Below, piece by piece: positions 14,017-21,785 of a stretch of 30,359 nt of DNA. The notes under the pieces were generated by a model. It was not told the DNA's origin, did not search any database, and saw only the letters and a program-made list of their open reading frames with translations. The translations under genes were made by a program, and so were the position numbers. Position 1 is the first letter of the stretch. Every line of letters begins with the position of its first letter. Source of the DNA: CAG-917 sp028724485 (GTDB lineage Bacteria > Bacillota > Clostridia > Christensenellales > CAG-917); contig JAQYCY010000044.1 in the NCBI GenBank assembly GCA_028724485.1, positions 1 to 30,359 on the forward strand, given 5' to 3'.

Positions 14017-15150
14017 CTAACTTTTGACAAGCGAAATTTCAACTTCGGGTTTAAACTGTGTAGAGTCTAAAACGTGCGACAAGTCGGCGCTAAGTCCTTC
14101 GCTTTGCCAAACGAGATTTTTAATCATAAGGAAATCGGAGCCGCTTGATTTTGAAAGATTGAAAGCGTCGCTGAGTTTGTTTTCAAGTTCTTGTTTGAGT
14201 TTTTTCGTAAACGTTTCTTTAAATTCTTTCGACAGCAAATATTCGCTGAAATTTACGCTTTCGATTTCTTTTATAGCAACGTCGGCAGACAGTTTCGCCG
14301 AAACCTTGTTGTTTTCGTATTTCATTTTGGTTTTAGATTTTACGATTTGATATTCGATTTTATAATCATCGTAAACAATCGACAAATTAGCTTCCGAAAT
14401 CTGCTTGCGAATAAGGTTGACCGCGCCGACAGCGTTTTCGTCAAGTGTAACTATCGAGCCACCTTTTGTCACGGCGAAGTTGCTTTTCAAATCGGGCGCA
14501 ACGTATTTGCCGTTACCTTTTGAACTTGACAAAATCGAATCGTCACTTAGTTCTATCGGTCTACAAACGGGGACAAGCACTGTTTCCGATTTCGAAGAGT
14601 AGTCGGTTAAAAACGTATTGATGTGTGTTTTTGTGACAAGTCCGCGTTTTTCGGTGAGCAATCTCGATTGAAGATAAAACGTCATTACGTCGGCGGTCGG
14701 AACTCTCAGTTTCATAATGCTTTCGGGAGCGTCGTCAGTTGCGACAAGCACTGCGTTTAGCGGCAAAAGCCAGCTTGTCGTAAGGTTTACGAGATAGCTG
14801 TCGGGGCCGTGCAGAAGAGCAACTTTTGACAGCATAACTATGTTGCAGTGTGCAAGCGACAAAACGTGTCCCGTTTTTGAACCGATATTGTTCAGAGCTT
14901 CCGAAACGGTGGTCGCTTTGTCCGTAACCGTCGCGAACGTGTCCGCGCTCGAACTTTCCGACGCACCGCCCGACGACGGCGAAACGATTTGTGCGGTGAC
15001 GACGTAGTTTACGCCGTCATAATCGATACCTAACATACAAACAAGGTTTCTTTCCGAAATGGAAAACGTGCTGACCGTTCTTCCGAGAAAGGTTAATACG
15101 ACGACGAAAATTATAATGATCAAAGATTTAAATTTGAACGCTTTTCGCAT
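14017..15150 (-). CDS. gerC: Spore germination protein, GerC family, without lipobox
   Basis: A 377-residue member of the Ger(x)C family, the third component of a GerA-type nutrient germinant receptor in the spore inner membrane. The family pattern is seen in LVCMLGIDYDGVNYVVTAQIV (residues about 36-56), TVSEALNNIGSKTGHVLSLAHC, and the C-terminal domain with KLKQELENKLSDAFN. A hydrophobic helix is at residues 10-25. GerC proteins are normally lipoproteins with a GCW or GCWD motif after the signal peptide; here the equivalent place reads FLGRTVSTFSISE and contains no Cys, so anchoring would be by an uncleaved helix. It is third in gerA-gerB-gerC and its start overlaps the gerB end by 23 nt. 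Confidence 0.88.
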   Translation of the reverse strand: MRKAFKFKSLIIIIFVVVLTFLGRTVSTFSISERNLVCMLGIDYDGVNYVVTAQIVSPSSGGASESSSADTFATVTDKATTVSEALNNIGSKTGHVLSLAHCNIVMLSKVALLHGPDSYLVNLTTSWLLPLNAVLVATDDAPESIMKLRVPTADVMTFYLQSRLLTEKRGLVTKTHINTFLTDYSSKSETVLVPVCRPIELSDDSILSSSKGNGKYVAPDLKSNFAVTKGGSIVTLDENAVGAVNLIRKQISEANLSIVYDDYKIEYQIVKSKTKMKYENNKVSAKLSADVAIKEIESVNFSEYLLSKEFKETFTKKLKQELENKLSDAFNLSKSSGSDFLMIKNLVWQSEGLSADLSHVLDSTQFKPEVEISLVKS

Positions 15151-16186
15151 TTTTTCTCCTTTTTATTGCAAGTATTATGACCAGCAAAATAGGCAGAACC
15201 GTTACAAGCCCGAACATAACGTAGCCGAAAACTCCGACTGCGTTTTCGATTATTACGTCATATCGTTTGATTGCGACGTAAGGTATGATTAAAGCAAGTA
15301 CGGAAAACATGGTGACAACGGAACGCTTTTTGACTATTCTGCATCCTGCTTCCGTCATTGCCCAGAACACCAGACCGCCTTCGATAAATCCGCCGATTGT
15401 CCAAGGAACGATGCTCAGCCATTGAAGTCGTCCGAGTACCGCAGACAGCTGATTGAATACGGAAAGGTTTACAAGTATATTGTCGGCAATCGCCAAAGCG
15501 TCGCCGAAAATGGCAATGGACAGCATAGTGATTATACAAATCAAAGCGTAGCTAATGCCGATAAAAATCGGAAGGACGCCCTTTTTGCTTTTTTTGATTT
15601 TGACGAATAAAAACGGCAAAGCGTCGCCAAACCATAAACCGTAACCGAAACCGCTTTTGAATATGGTGAGAGAGTCGGTCGCCAAAAACGGTTTTAAGCG
15701 TTCGAAGTTGAAATCCGCATCAAGGAACGCAAGAAGCAAAAACAAGCATACTCCCGAAAAGAAAACGAAAAATTCTCCGCAACGGGCAATCGAGCGTATT
15801 CCCTTTATTGCAAGATACGCAATCGGAGTCACAAGCGTAATTATGACGATGTAAAGCGAAATCGAGTCGAACATAAAGTTCGTTACGAAGTTTGCCATAA
15901 ACGCAAGAAAGACGAAGAGTTTTGCAAAGAAAAAGAAATACAGCGCAACGCAAACGGGATATCTGATTTTCGACTTGTCGAGCAATTCTACGCCGCCACG
16001 TTCGACAAAAACGTAGACAAGGCAAAACAAAACTATTTCCACAAGCGTCATAAAAATCATAGCCAAAAATACCGAAGTCGAAATATCTCTTGCCCACAGC
16101 GCAGGAAGAGAAGACAACTTTACGGCAGTTGACGAAAGAAATATTAAGATTGCCATCTGGCGAGTGTAGATAGTGTTGTCTTGCAT
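15128..16186 (-). CDS. gerB: Spore germination protein, GerB family permease
   Basis: A 352-residue integral membrane protein of the GerAB/endospore germination permease family (APC superfamily), with about ten hydrophobic helices over the whole length. In known receptors this subunit binds the germinant. The N-terminus (YTRQMAILIFLSSTAVKLSSLP) corresponds to the family's first helix. Charged loops such as FVKIKKSKKG separate helices. Its ATG overlaps the stop codon of gerA by one base (TAATG), and its AGGAG ribosome binding site lies inside the gerA end, so expression should be coupled. The gene is second in the operon. Confidence 0.9.
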   Translation of the reverse strand: MQDNTIYTRQMAILIFLSSTAVKLSSLPALWARDISTSVFLAMIFMTLVEIVLFCLVYVFVERGGVELLDKSKIRYPVCVALYFFFFAKLFVFLAFMANFVTNFMFDSISLYIVIITLVTPIAYLAIKGIRSIARCGEFFVFFSGVCLFLLLAFLDADFNFERLKPFLATDSLTIFKSGFGYGLWFGDALPFLFVKIKKSKKGVLPIFIGISYALICIITMLSIAIFGDALAIADNILVNLSVFNQLSAVLGRLQWLSIVPWTIGGFIEGGLVFWAMTEAGCRIVKKRSVVTMFSVLALIIPYVAIKRYDVIIENAVGVFGYVMFGLVTVLPILLVIILAIKRRKNAKSVQI

Positions 16187-17610
16187 TATTTTCTCCTACG
16201 GTTGTGATTTGGAAAAGACAAGGGTCTTGTCTTTTGATTGACGTTGAGCGACTTTAATAGTCCGTCCTTTAAGTCGGACGAAACGATAGGGGCGAACGGC
16301 GCGGCAAACGGCGTGCCGTAATTGTTTATCGAAACGATATAGCAAACCGTCATAATGGTGGCAATCAAAAGTCCGTAAAGACCTAAGACGGCGGCTATGC
16401 AAACGAAGATTGTTCGCAGCATAGATATGACGTTTACTTGGCTCGGCACGCAGAATATGCCGATTGACGACAGCGCGATAATTAGTACGGCAGGGGACGA
16501 AATAAGCCCTGCCTTGACTGCTGTATCGCCAAGAACGATTGCACCGACGATAGAAAGCGAAATGCCCAAAAATCTCGGCATACGAATCGACGCTTGATTT
16601 AGTATTTCAAACAAAAGCAAAACGAGCAAGATTTCGATTTGCGGCGGAAAAGGAATTCCGTTTGTTGCGTTAAGCAAAGTTATCAAAAACTTTAAAGGCA
16701 ACAAATGGAAATGGAACGTTTCAAACGCAACGTATGCGGCAGGCAGAAAAATCGTAAGCAACATTCCGATAATTCGGAATATTCTGATAAGCGACGCGCG
16801 CCAATCGTTGCTGTAATAGTCGTATGCGTCCTGCATAGCCTCGAACAACAAAAACGGCACGGTGAGTACCGACGGCGAGCCGTCCACTATGATTGCTATT
16901 CTGCCTTCTAAGAGTTTTGCGGCAACGACGTCGGGTTTTTCGGACGAGCCGACTTGTGTAAAAAGACTGTACTTGTTTTCGCAAAGATATTGTTCGATAT
17001 AATAGCTGTCCAATATACCGTCCGTCTTAATTTTTGAAATACGCTCTTTAACCGTCGAAATTATAGTCTTATCCGCAATTCCGTCGATATAACAAACGGC
17101 AACCGAAGTATGCGTTTGTTCGCCGACGCTCATATTCGTGATGACCAATTTTTCCGATTTAATTTTACGACGGATAAGAGTTGTGTTTGCTTTTATATCT
17201 TCGATAAACCCTTCGCGAGGACCTCTCAGCACGCTTTCTGTCGGCGGCTCGGTGATGCCACGCATAACGGTTTGTCTTAGCGGAAAGCAAAAACAACCCT
17301 CGGCTCCGTCTATCAAAAGGACAACGTCCCCTTTTGCGATATGCGCCAAAACGTCGCCAAGTTCAACCGAAACGTCAATGACTTCGGGGAACGGCAAGTT
17401 TTTCAAACAGTCGTAAACGGGAACAGACAAAGTAGTTCCCGTCAGACTGCTAAGAACGTCTCTTGTCAAAATATCTTTATCGACAAAGCCGTCCAGATAG
17501 CAAACGGCAGCCGCGCCTAAATTGACGTCAAAGTTTTTGACGATAAGGTCGTCGCTGTCCGAATATGCGTTTTTTACGTCGTTAGTCAGTTTTTCAAGTT
17601 CTACTGTCAT
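16186..17610 (-). CDS. gerA: Spore germination protein, GerA family
   Basis: A 474-residue GerA/GerAA-type subunit of a nutrient germinant receptor. A soluble N-terminal region of two similar subdomains covers residues 1-280 and contains the family hallmark RGPREGFIED at 129-138. The following membrane region has four to five helices (about 300-450), ending in a short basic tail. The start was set at 17610, where AGGA precedes the ATG and the protein begins MTVELEKL; the frame is open further upstream (to 17715) but that part looks unlike the family. First gene of gerA-gerB-gerC. Such operons are usually expressed in the forespore by sigma-G; I could not identify a convincing sigma-G promoter upstream. 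Presence of this operon is the main evidence for an endospore former. Confidence 0.93.
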   Translation of the reverse strand: MTVELEKLTNDVKNAYSDSDDLIVKNFDVNLGAAAVCYLDGFVDKDILTRDVLSSLTGTTLSVPVYDCLKNLPFPEVIDVSVELGDVLAHIAKGDVVLLIDGAEGCFCFPLRQTVMRGITEPPTESVLRGPREGFIEDIKANTTLIRRKIKSEKLVITNMSVGEQTHTSVAVCYIDGIADKTIISTVKERISKIKTDGILDSYYIEQYLCENKYSLFTQVGSSEKPDVVAAKLLEGRIAIIVDGSPSVLTVPFLLFEAMQDAYDYYSNDWRASLIRIFRIIGMLLTIFLPAAYVAFETFHFHLLPLKFLITLLNATNGIPFPPQIEILLVLLLFEILNQASIRMPRFLGISLSIVGAIVLGDTAVKAGLISSPAVLIIALSSIGIFCVPSQVNVISMLRTIFVCIAAVLGLYGLLIATIMTVCYIVSINNYGTPFAAPFAPIVSSDLKDGLLKSLNVNQKTRPLSFPNHNRRRK

Positions 17611-17959
17611 AATTATCCTCGACTTATCTTTTTTCAATTTAGGGAAAATATGCAACGCTATGAAAATAGAAATTAAATTGTAAAAGGGAAAGACAAAGTA
17701 AGGTGCAAACGGCAAAGCAAAGACCGTTCGTCAAAAATAAAGGTTGACTAAAAAAGCCGATTAGCGATAAATCGTAAGCTGCGACAAAAGCTAAAAACGC
17801 AAACCCAAAGACCGGAAACGAAAGGAAGAAAACGCTTGCTTTAAAACGCAAAAAACGGAGAGCAAGCAATTGAACAAGGACGAAATGCTCATTTTTATCT
17901 GTTGCAGAGTTTTACCCCCGAAAGCGAACGGCTATAAGCGACAATTTAATTTCAATTTC
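17611..17959. other. Intergenic region between divergent gerA and amidohydrolase genes
   Basis: It contains no gene I can support. The part 17680-17870 is A-rich and T-poor on the plus strand, and the right end runs into the amidohydrolase promoter. A TTG-initiated frame from 17870 joins the amidohydrolase but precedes its promoter and lacks a ribosome binding site. Confidence 0.5.
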
Positions 17960-17988
17960 TTGACTATTTTTAGGCTTGATACTAAAAT
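17960..17988 (+). promoter_or_regulatory. Promoter giving a leaderless transcript for the amidohydrolase gene
   Basis: TTGACT (17960-17965), 17 nt, TAAAAT (17983-17988). Seven nucleotides (ATTTTAT) then lead directly to the ATG at 17996, so transcription should start at or next to the A of the ATG. No ribosome binding site is present. Confidence 0.78.
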
Positions 17989-17995
17989 ATTTTAT

Positions 17996-18805
17996 ATGGA
18001 AAAAATCATTGACATACACGCGCATATCTATCCTGAAAAAATAGCAAGAAAAGCTGTCGAGTCTATAGGCTCGTTTTATGATATTTCTATGGTGGGCGGA
18101 AACGGCACCAGCGAGGGCTTGCTTTGCAGCGGCGGCAAAATCGGCGTCGAAAGATACGTCGTTCATTCGACCGCAACAAAACCCGAGCAAGTTCAATCTA
18201 TAAACAATTTCATAAGCGGCGAATGTAAACTTCACAGCGAGTTTATCGGTTTTGCTACTTTGCATCCCGATATGGACGAAGAGGCAATCGCATCGGAAGT
18301 CGAAAGAATAAAGGAACTCGGTCTTAAAGGCATAAAACTTCATCCGGACTTTCAACGGTTTTTTATAGACGAGGACAGAGCGGAAAAGATATATAGACAA
18401 GTCGAAGGAAAGTTGCCTATTCTTTTTCACACGGGCGACCCTCGATACGATTTTTCGTCACCGCTCAGAATGAGTCGTGTCGCAAAGCGGCATAAAAACC
18501 TTATTTCAATCGGCGCGCATTTCGGCGGTTATTGTCGTTGGGATGAAGTCGAAGTATACAAAGGACTTGACAATATGTTTTTTGATACTTCAAGTACGTT
18601 GTTTAGGCTAAGTCCCGAAAAAGCGAAAAACATAATGAATATGCTCGGCATTGAAAAATTTATGTTTGGTGTAGATTTCCCTATGTGGGAACACGACACA
18701 GAGCTTGAAAGGTTTTACGGTTTAAGGCTAACTAGCTCGGACAACGAAAAAGTGCTTTATAGCAATGCAATTCGTTTTTTGCGTCTTACCGGCGCAATCG
18801 ATTGA
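17996..18805 (+). CDS. Amidohydrolase family 2 metal-dependent hydrolase
   Basis: A 269-residue TIM-barrel protein of the amidohydrolase_2 family, which includes decarboxylases and hydrolases such as aminocarboxymuconate-semialdehyde decarboxylase; the substrate is unknown. Metal ligands are visible: H8 and H10 in DIHAHIYP after strand 1, a His in KLHPDF or in LFHTGDP, a His in GAHFGG, and the terminal Asp in MFGVDFPMWEH. The family is normally 270-330 residues, so the protein is complete. The start at 17996 gives the proper MEKIIDIHAH beginning and follows a promoter at once (leaderless). The stop codon overlaps the -35 box of the purB promoter. Confidence 0.85.
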   Translation: MEKIIDIHAHIYPEKIARKAVESIGSFYDISMVGGNGTSEGLLCSGGKIGVERYVVHSTATKPEQVQSINNFISGECKLHSEFIGFATLHPDMDEEAIASEVERIKELGLKGIKLHPDFQRFFIDEDRAEKIYRQVEGKLPILFHTGDPRYDFSSPLRMSRVAKRHKNLISIGAHFGGYCRWDEVEVYKGLDNMFFDTSSTLFRLSPEKAKNIMNMLGIEKFMFGVDFPMWEHDTELERFYGLRLTSSDNEKVLYSNAIRFLRLTGAID

Positions 18806-18830
18806 CAAAACTTTAAGGTTAGTTTATTAT
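18802..18830 (+). promoter_or_regulatory. purBA promoter
   Basis: TTGACA (18802-18807), 17 nt, TATTAT (18825-18830). The -35 box includes the stop codon of the amidohydrolase gene. The leader to purB is about 90 nt. Confidence 0.82.
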
Positions 18831-18870
18831 CTAATAGTGAAAACGATATCAAACCAAAAGCGAATATGCC

Positions 18871-18914
18871 ACGCCAAATTGCGGGTTAGCCCGTGACTTG
18901 GCGTATTTTAATTT
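18871..18914 (+). promoter_or_regulatory. Terminator-like leader hairpin before purB (candidate attenuator)
   Basis: Outer stem ACGCCAA (18871-18877) / TTGGCGT (18898-18904) and inner stem GCGGG-TTAG-CCCGU (18881-18894, one G-U), followed by ATTTTAATTTT. It lies between the purB promoter and the purB ribosome binding site (GGAG at 18918-18921). As a terminator it would stop the amidohydrolase transcript and also attenuate purBA. Confidence 0.55.
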
Positions 18915-18926
18915 TATGGAGATAGT

Positions 18927-20327
18927 ATGAAACCTTTGTATGAAAACCCACTTTGCACAAGATATTCGTCAACCGAAATGCAAACAATCTTTTCAGACGA
19001 CGTTCGTTTCGGTCTTTGGAGAAGGCTTTGGCTTGCCTTGGCGAAATCGGAAAAAGCGTTAGGGCTCGATATAACCGACGAGCAAATAGCGGAACTTAGC
19101 GCGCATCTTGACGATATCAATTACGAAGACGCTTTGGCGAAAGAAAAAGAAATTCACCACGACGTAATGAGTCACATCTATGCGTTGGGACTTTTATGCC
19201 CGAAAGCCAAACCGATAATTCATTTAGGCGCGACAAGTTGTTTTGTAACCGACAACAGCGAGCTTATTATGATGTACCGCGCACTTAAACTCGTAAAGGA
19301 AAGACTTATAAAGGTGATAAAAAATCTTTCGGATTTTGCGCTCGAATACAAGGATATGCCGACGCTCGGTTTTACGCATCTTCAAGCGGCGCAACTTACG
19401 ACGGTTGGAAAAAGAGCCACGCTCTACGTTCAGGAACTTATGATGGACCTTGAAAACGTTAATAGCTTGTTGGAGAATTTTAAACTTAGGGGAATTAAAG
19501 GCACGACGGGAACGCAAGCAAGTTTCTTAGAGCTGTTCAACGGCGACCACGAAAAAGTAAAACGTCTTAACGAAATGGTTGTAGGGGAAATGGGCTTTAA
19601 AAACTATTTTGCCGTTTCGGGACAAACCTATCCGAGAAAATATGACTTTTTCATTTTGTCAACGCTTTCGGGTATTGCGCAAAGCGCGTCTAAATTTGCA
19701 AACGACCTTAGAATTTTGCAAAGCAAAAAGGAAATGGAAGAACCGTTCGGTAAAAAACAAGTCGGCTCTTCCGCTATGGCATACAAACGCAACCCGATGC
19801 TAAGTGAAAGAATTTGCGCTCTAAGCCGATATCTTATCAGTCTTCCGCAAAACCCTGCCATGACTTCTTCGACGCAGTGGTTTGAAAGAACGCTCGACGA
19901 CAGCGCAAATCGCAGACTTACAAACAGCGAAGCGTTTTTAACCGCCGACTCCATTTTGCTTTTGATGGACAAAGTTACAACGGGAATGGTTGTTTATCCT
20001 AAAATCATCGAAAAGCACGTCGGCGAGGAATTGCCGTTTATGGCAACGGAAAATATACTTATGGATTGTGTTAAGGCAGGGGGTGACCGTCAGGCTTTGC
20101 ACGAGGCAATAAGAGAGTGCAGTATGGAAGCGGCGGCGCACGTCAAAATAGACGGACTTGAAAACGACCTTATCGAAAGACTTAAAGCAAAAGATGCGTT
20201 TAAGCCGTTTAAAGATTTGATTGATAAAGCAATGGACGCAAGGCTCTATATAGGCAGAGCAAGCGTACAAACGGAAGAATACGTTTCGGGCGAGGTTTTA
20301 CCTGCCCTTGAAAAGGAGAAAAAATGA
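18927..20327 (+). CDS. purB: Adenylosuccinate lyase
   Basis: Cleaves adenylosuccinate to AMP and fumarate, and SAICAR to AICAR, in purine synthesis. It has 466 residues and belongs to the fumarase/aspartase superfamily. The signature loop GSSAMAYKRNPM is at residues 280-291 with the catalytic Ser in SSAM, and the general-acid His is in GFTHLQAAQ around residue 151. HLGATSCFVTDN (99-110) is the substrate-binding segment. The start has GGAG 6 nt upstream. The stop codon overlaps the purA start (ATGA), so the two are translated together. Confidence 0.97.
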   Translation: MKPLYENPLCTRYSSTEMQTIFSDDVRFGLWRRLWLALAKSEKALGLDITDEQIAELSAHLDDINYEDALAKEKEIHHDVMSHIYALGLLCPKAKPIIHLGATSCFVTDNSELIMMYRALKLVKERLIKVIKNLSDFALEYKDMPTLGFTHLQAAQLTTVGKRATLYVQELMMDLENVNSLLENFKLRGIKGTTGTQASFLELFNGDHEKVKRLNEMVVGEMGFKNYFAVSGQTYPRKYDFFILSTLSGIAQSASKFANDLRILQSKKEMEEPFGKKQVGSSAMAYKRNPMLSERICALSRYLISLPQNPAMTSSTQWFERTLDDSANRRLTNSEAFLTADSILLLMDKVTTGMVVYPKIIEKHVGEELPFMATENILMDCVKAGGDRQALHEAIRECSMEAAAHVKIDGLENDLIERLKAKDAFKPFKDLIDKAMDARLYIGRASVQTEEYVSGEVLPALEKEKK

Positions 20328-21607
20328 ACACAGCAATAGTCGGAATCAACTGGGGTGACGAAGGCAAAGGCAGAATGGTTGACCTTTTGTCGAGCGACTA
20401 CGACGTCGTAGTTCGCTATCAAGGCGGAAACAACGCAGGCCACACCGTTATCAACGAAAAGGGTAAGTTTATTTTGAATTTGCTCCCGTCGGGTATACTT
20501 CGCGACGAAGTAACGTGCGTTATGGGCAGCGGTATGGTCATTGACCTTAAACACTTGTCGGGCGAAGTCGCAAGACTAAAAGAGGGCGGTATAAACGTAA
20601 CGCCACGCAATCTTGTCATATCCGACAGAGCCGTTATATGTATGCCTTACGACGTTATGCAAGACTGTCTCGAAGAAGATAGGCTTCAAGGCAAAAAGTT
20701 CGGTTCGACACGCCGCGGAATAGGACCTGTCTATTCGGACAAGTATATGAAAAAAGCCGTTCACATGGGCGACCTTATTTACAGCACGACGTTAGAGCAA
20801 AAAGTACGCGACCTTGTAGAATGGAAAAATCTTCTTTTCAAGAGTTACGGCGTTGAGATAAACGTTGACGAGATGATTGACTACTTAAAAACGTACGGAA
20901 AGGAATTTGTGCCTTACGTTCGGGACACGAACGCATTTTTAAAGCAAGCGCAAAAAGAAAAGAAAAACATAATGTTTGAAGCGCAGCTCGGCGCATTGAA
21001 AGACATAGATTTCGGCATTACGCCGTACACGTCGTCGTCAAACGTAATTTCGGCATACGCGCCGATAGGTAGCGGTTGCCCGTCGCTTAAATTGGACAGC
21101 GTTATCGGAATAGTAAAGGCATATTCGAGCGCGGTCGGCGAAGGACCGTTTGTTTGCGAGATGTTCGGCGACGAAGCGGAATTTTTAAGACAGGCAGGCG
21201 GCGAGTACGGAGCGGCAACAGGCAGACCTCGCCGAGTAGGCGGTTTCGATTTTCCTGCTACCCGTTACGGCATCGAAATGCAAGCGGCAACGGAAATAGC
21301 GATTACCAAAATCGACGTTTTGTCCAAGCTCGACAAAATTCCCGTTTGCGTTGCGTATGAATTTGAAGGCAAACGCCTTGACGATTTTCCTTATCCCGAC
21401 CTTTTGGACGACTGCAAACCTATTGTCGAATATCTTGACGGTTGGAATACCGACATTTCAAGCTGCAAGTCGTTTGACGAACTTCCTTTGAATGCAAAGA
21501 ACTATTTAAAGTTCTTGCAAAAAGGTTTAAACGCGCCGATTACTCTTGTTTCGGTAGGCGCGGACAGAGAACAATATTTTTATATCAAAAAAGGCGAACT
21601 TAACTAA
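20324..21607 (+). CDS. purA: Adenylosuccinate synthetase
   Basis: Makes adenylosuccinate from IMP, aspartate and GTP, the step before PurB, so the purB-purA pair holds both reactions from IMP to AMP. It has 427 residues, the normal length. The GTP-binding P-loop GDEGKGR starts at residue 11 with catalytic Asp12, and the catalytic His40 is in NNAGHTV. Further hallmarks are GSTRRGIGPVYSDK and TGRPRRVGGFD. The ribosome binding site AAGGAG lies in the purB end and the ATG overlaps the purB TGA by 4 nt. No clear terminator is seen after it. Confidence 0.97.
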   Translation: MNTAIVGINWGDEGKGRMVDLLSSDYDVVVRYQGGNNAGHTVINEKGKFILNLLPSGILRDEVTCVMGSGMVIDLKHLSGEVARLKEGGINVTPRNLVISDRAVICMPYDVMQDCLEEDRLQGKKFGSTRRGIGPVYSDKYMKKAVHMGDLIYSTTLEQKVRDLVEWKNLLFKSYGVEINVDEMIDYLKTYGKEFVPYVRDTNAFLKQAQKEKKNIMFEAQLGALKDIDFGITPYTSSSNVISAYAPIGSGCPSLKLDSVIGIVKAYSSAVGEGPFVCEMFGDEAEFLRQAGGEYGAATGRPRRVGGFDFPATRYGIEMQAATEIAITKIDVLSKLDKIPVCVAYEFEGKRLDDFPYPDLLDDCKPIVEYLDGWNTDISSCKSFDELPLNAKNYLKFLQKGLNAPITLVSVGADREQYFYIKKGELN

Positions 21608-21613
21608 CAAATT

Positions 21614-21641
21614 GCAAACTTAGCCGAAATGCAAACTTAGC
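21614..21641 (+). repeat. Two-copy 17-bp direct repeat after purA
   Basis: GCAAACTTAGC occurs at 21614-21624 and 21631-21641, a 17-bp period. Confidence 0.6.
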
Positions 21642-21711
21642 AAATAAGCGGTCTTAAATATAACGGCTTAACGCGGCGTCAGGGCAAACCCTGCAAGTAT
21701 TCGGCAAATAG

Positions 21712-21726
21712 TTGTCTAATAGACAA
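21712..21726. promoter_or_regulatory. Perfect 7-1-7 palindrome upstream of the Sel1 gene
   Basis: TTGTCTA-A-TAGACAA, 60 nt before the Sel1 gene start. It has the size and symmetry of a dimeric repressor operator. A second short hairpin, CAGGG-CAAA-CCCTG, lies at 21680-21693 without a T-tract. No strong promoter boxes were found here, so the Sel1 gene may also be read from purBA. Confidence 0.45.
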
Positions 21727-21785
21727 ACGACAATTAAGCGACGCAAACATTAAAACGCAAGCGTTAAAAACGAGGAGGCGTGTTT

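Noticed and set aside
17870..17995. TTG-initiated N-terminal extension of the amidohydrolase
   Set aside because: The extension precedes the promoter, is rich in Phe and Asn without similarity to the family, and the barrel begins properly at 17996.
18831..18926. Purine or preQ1 riboswitch in the purB leader
   Set aside because: The conserved purine aptamer elements are missing and the leader is too short; only a hairpin with a U-rich tail is visible.
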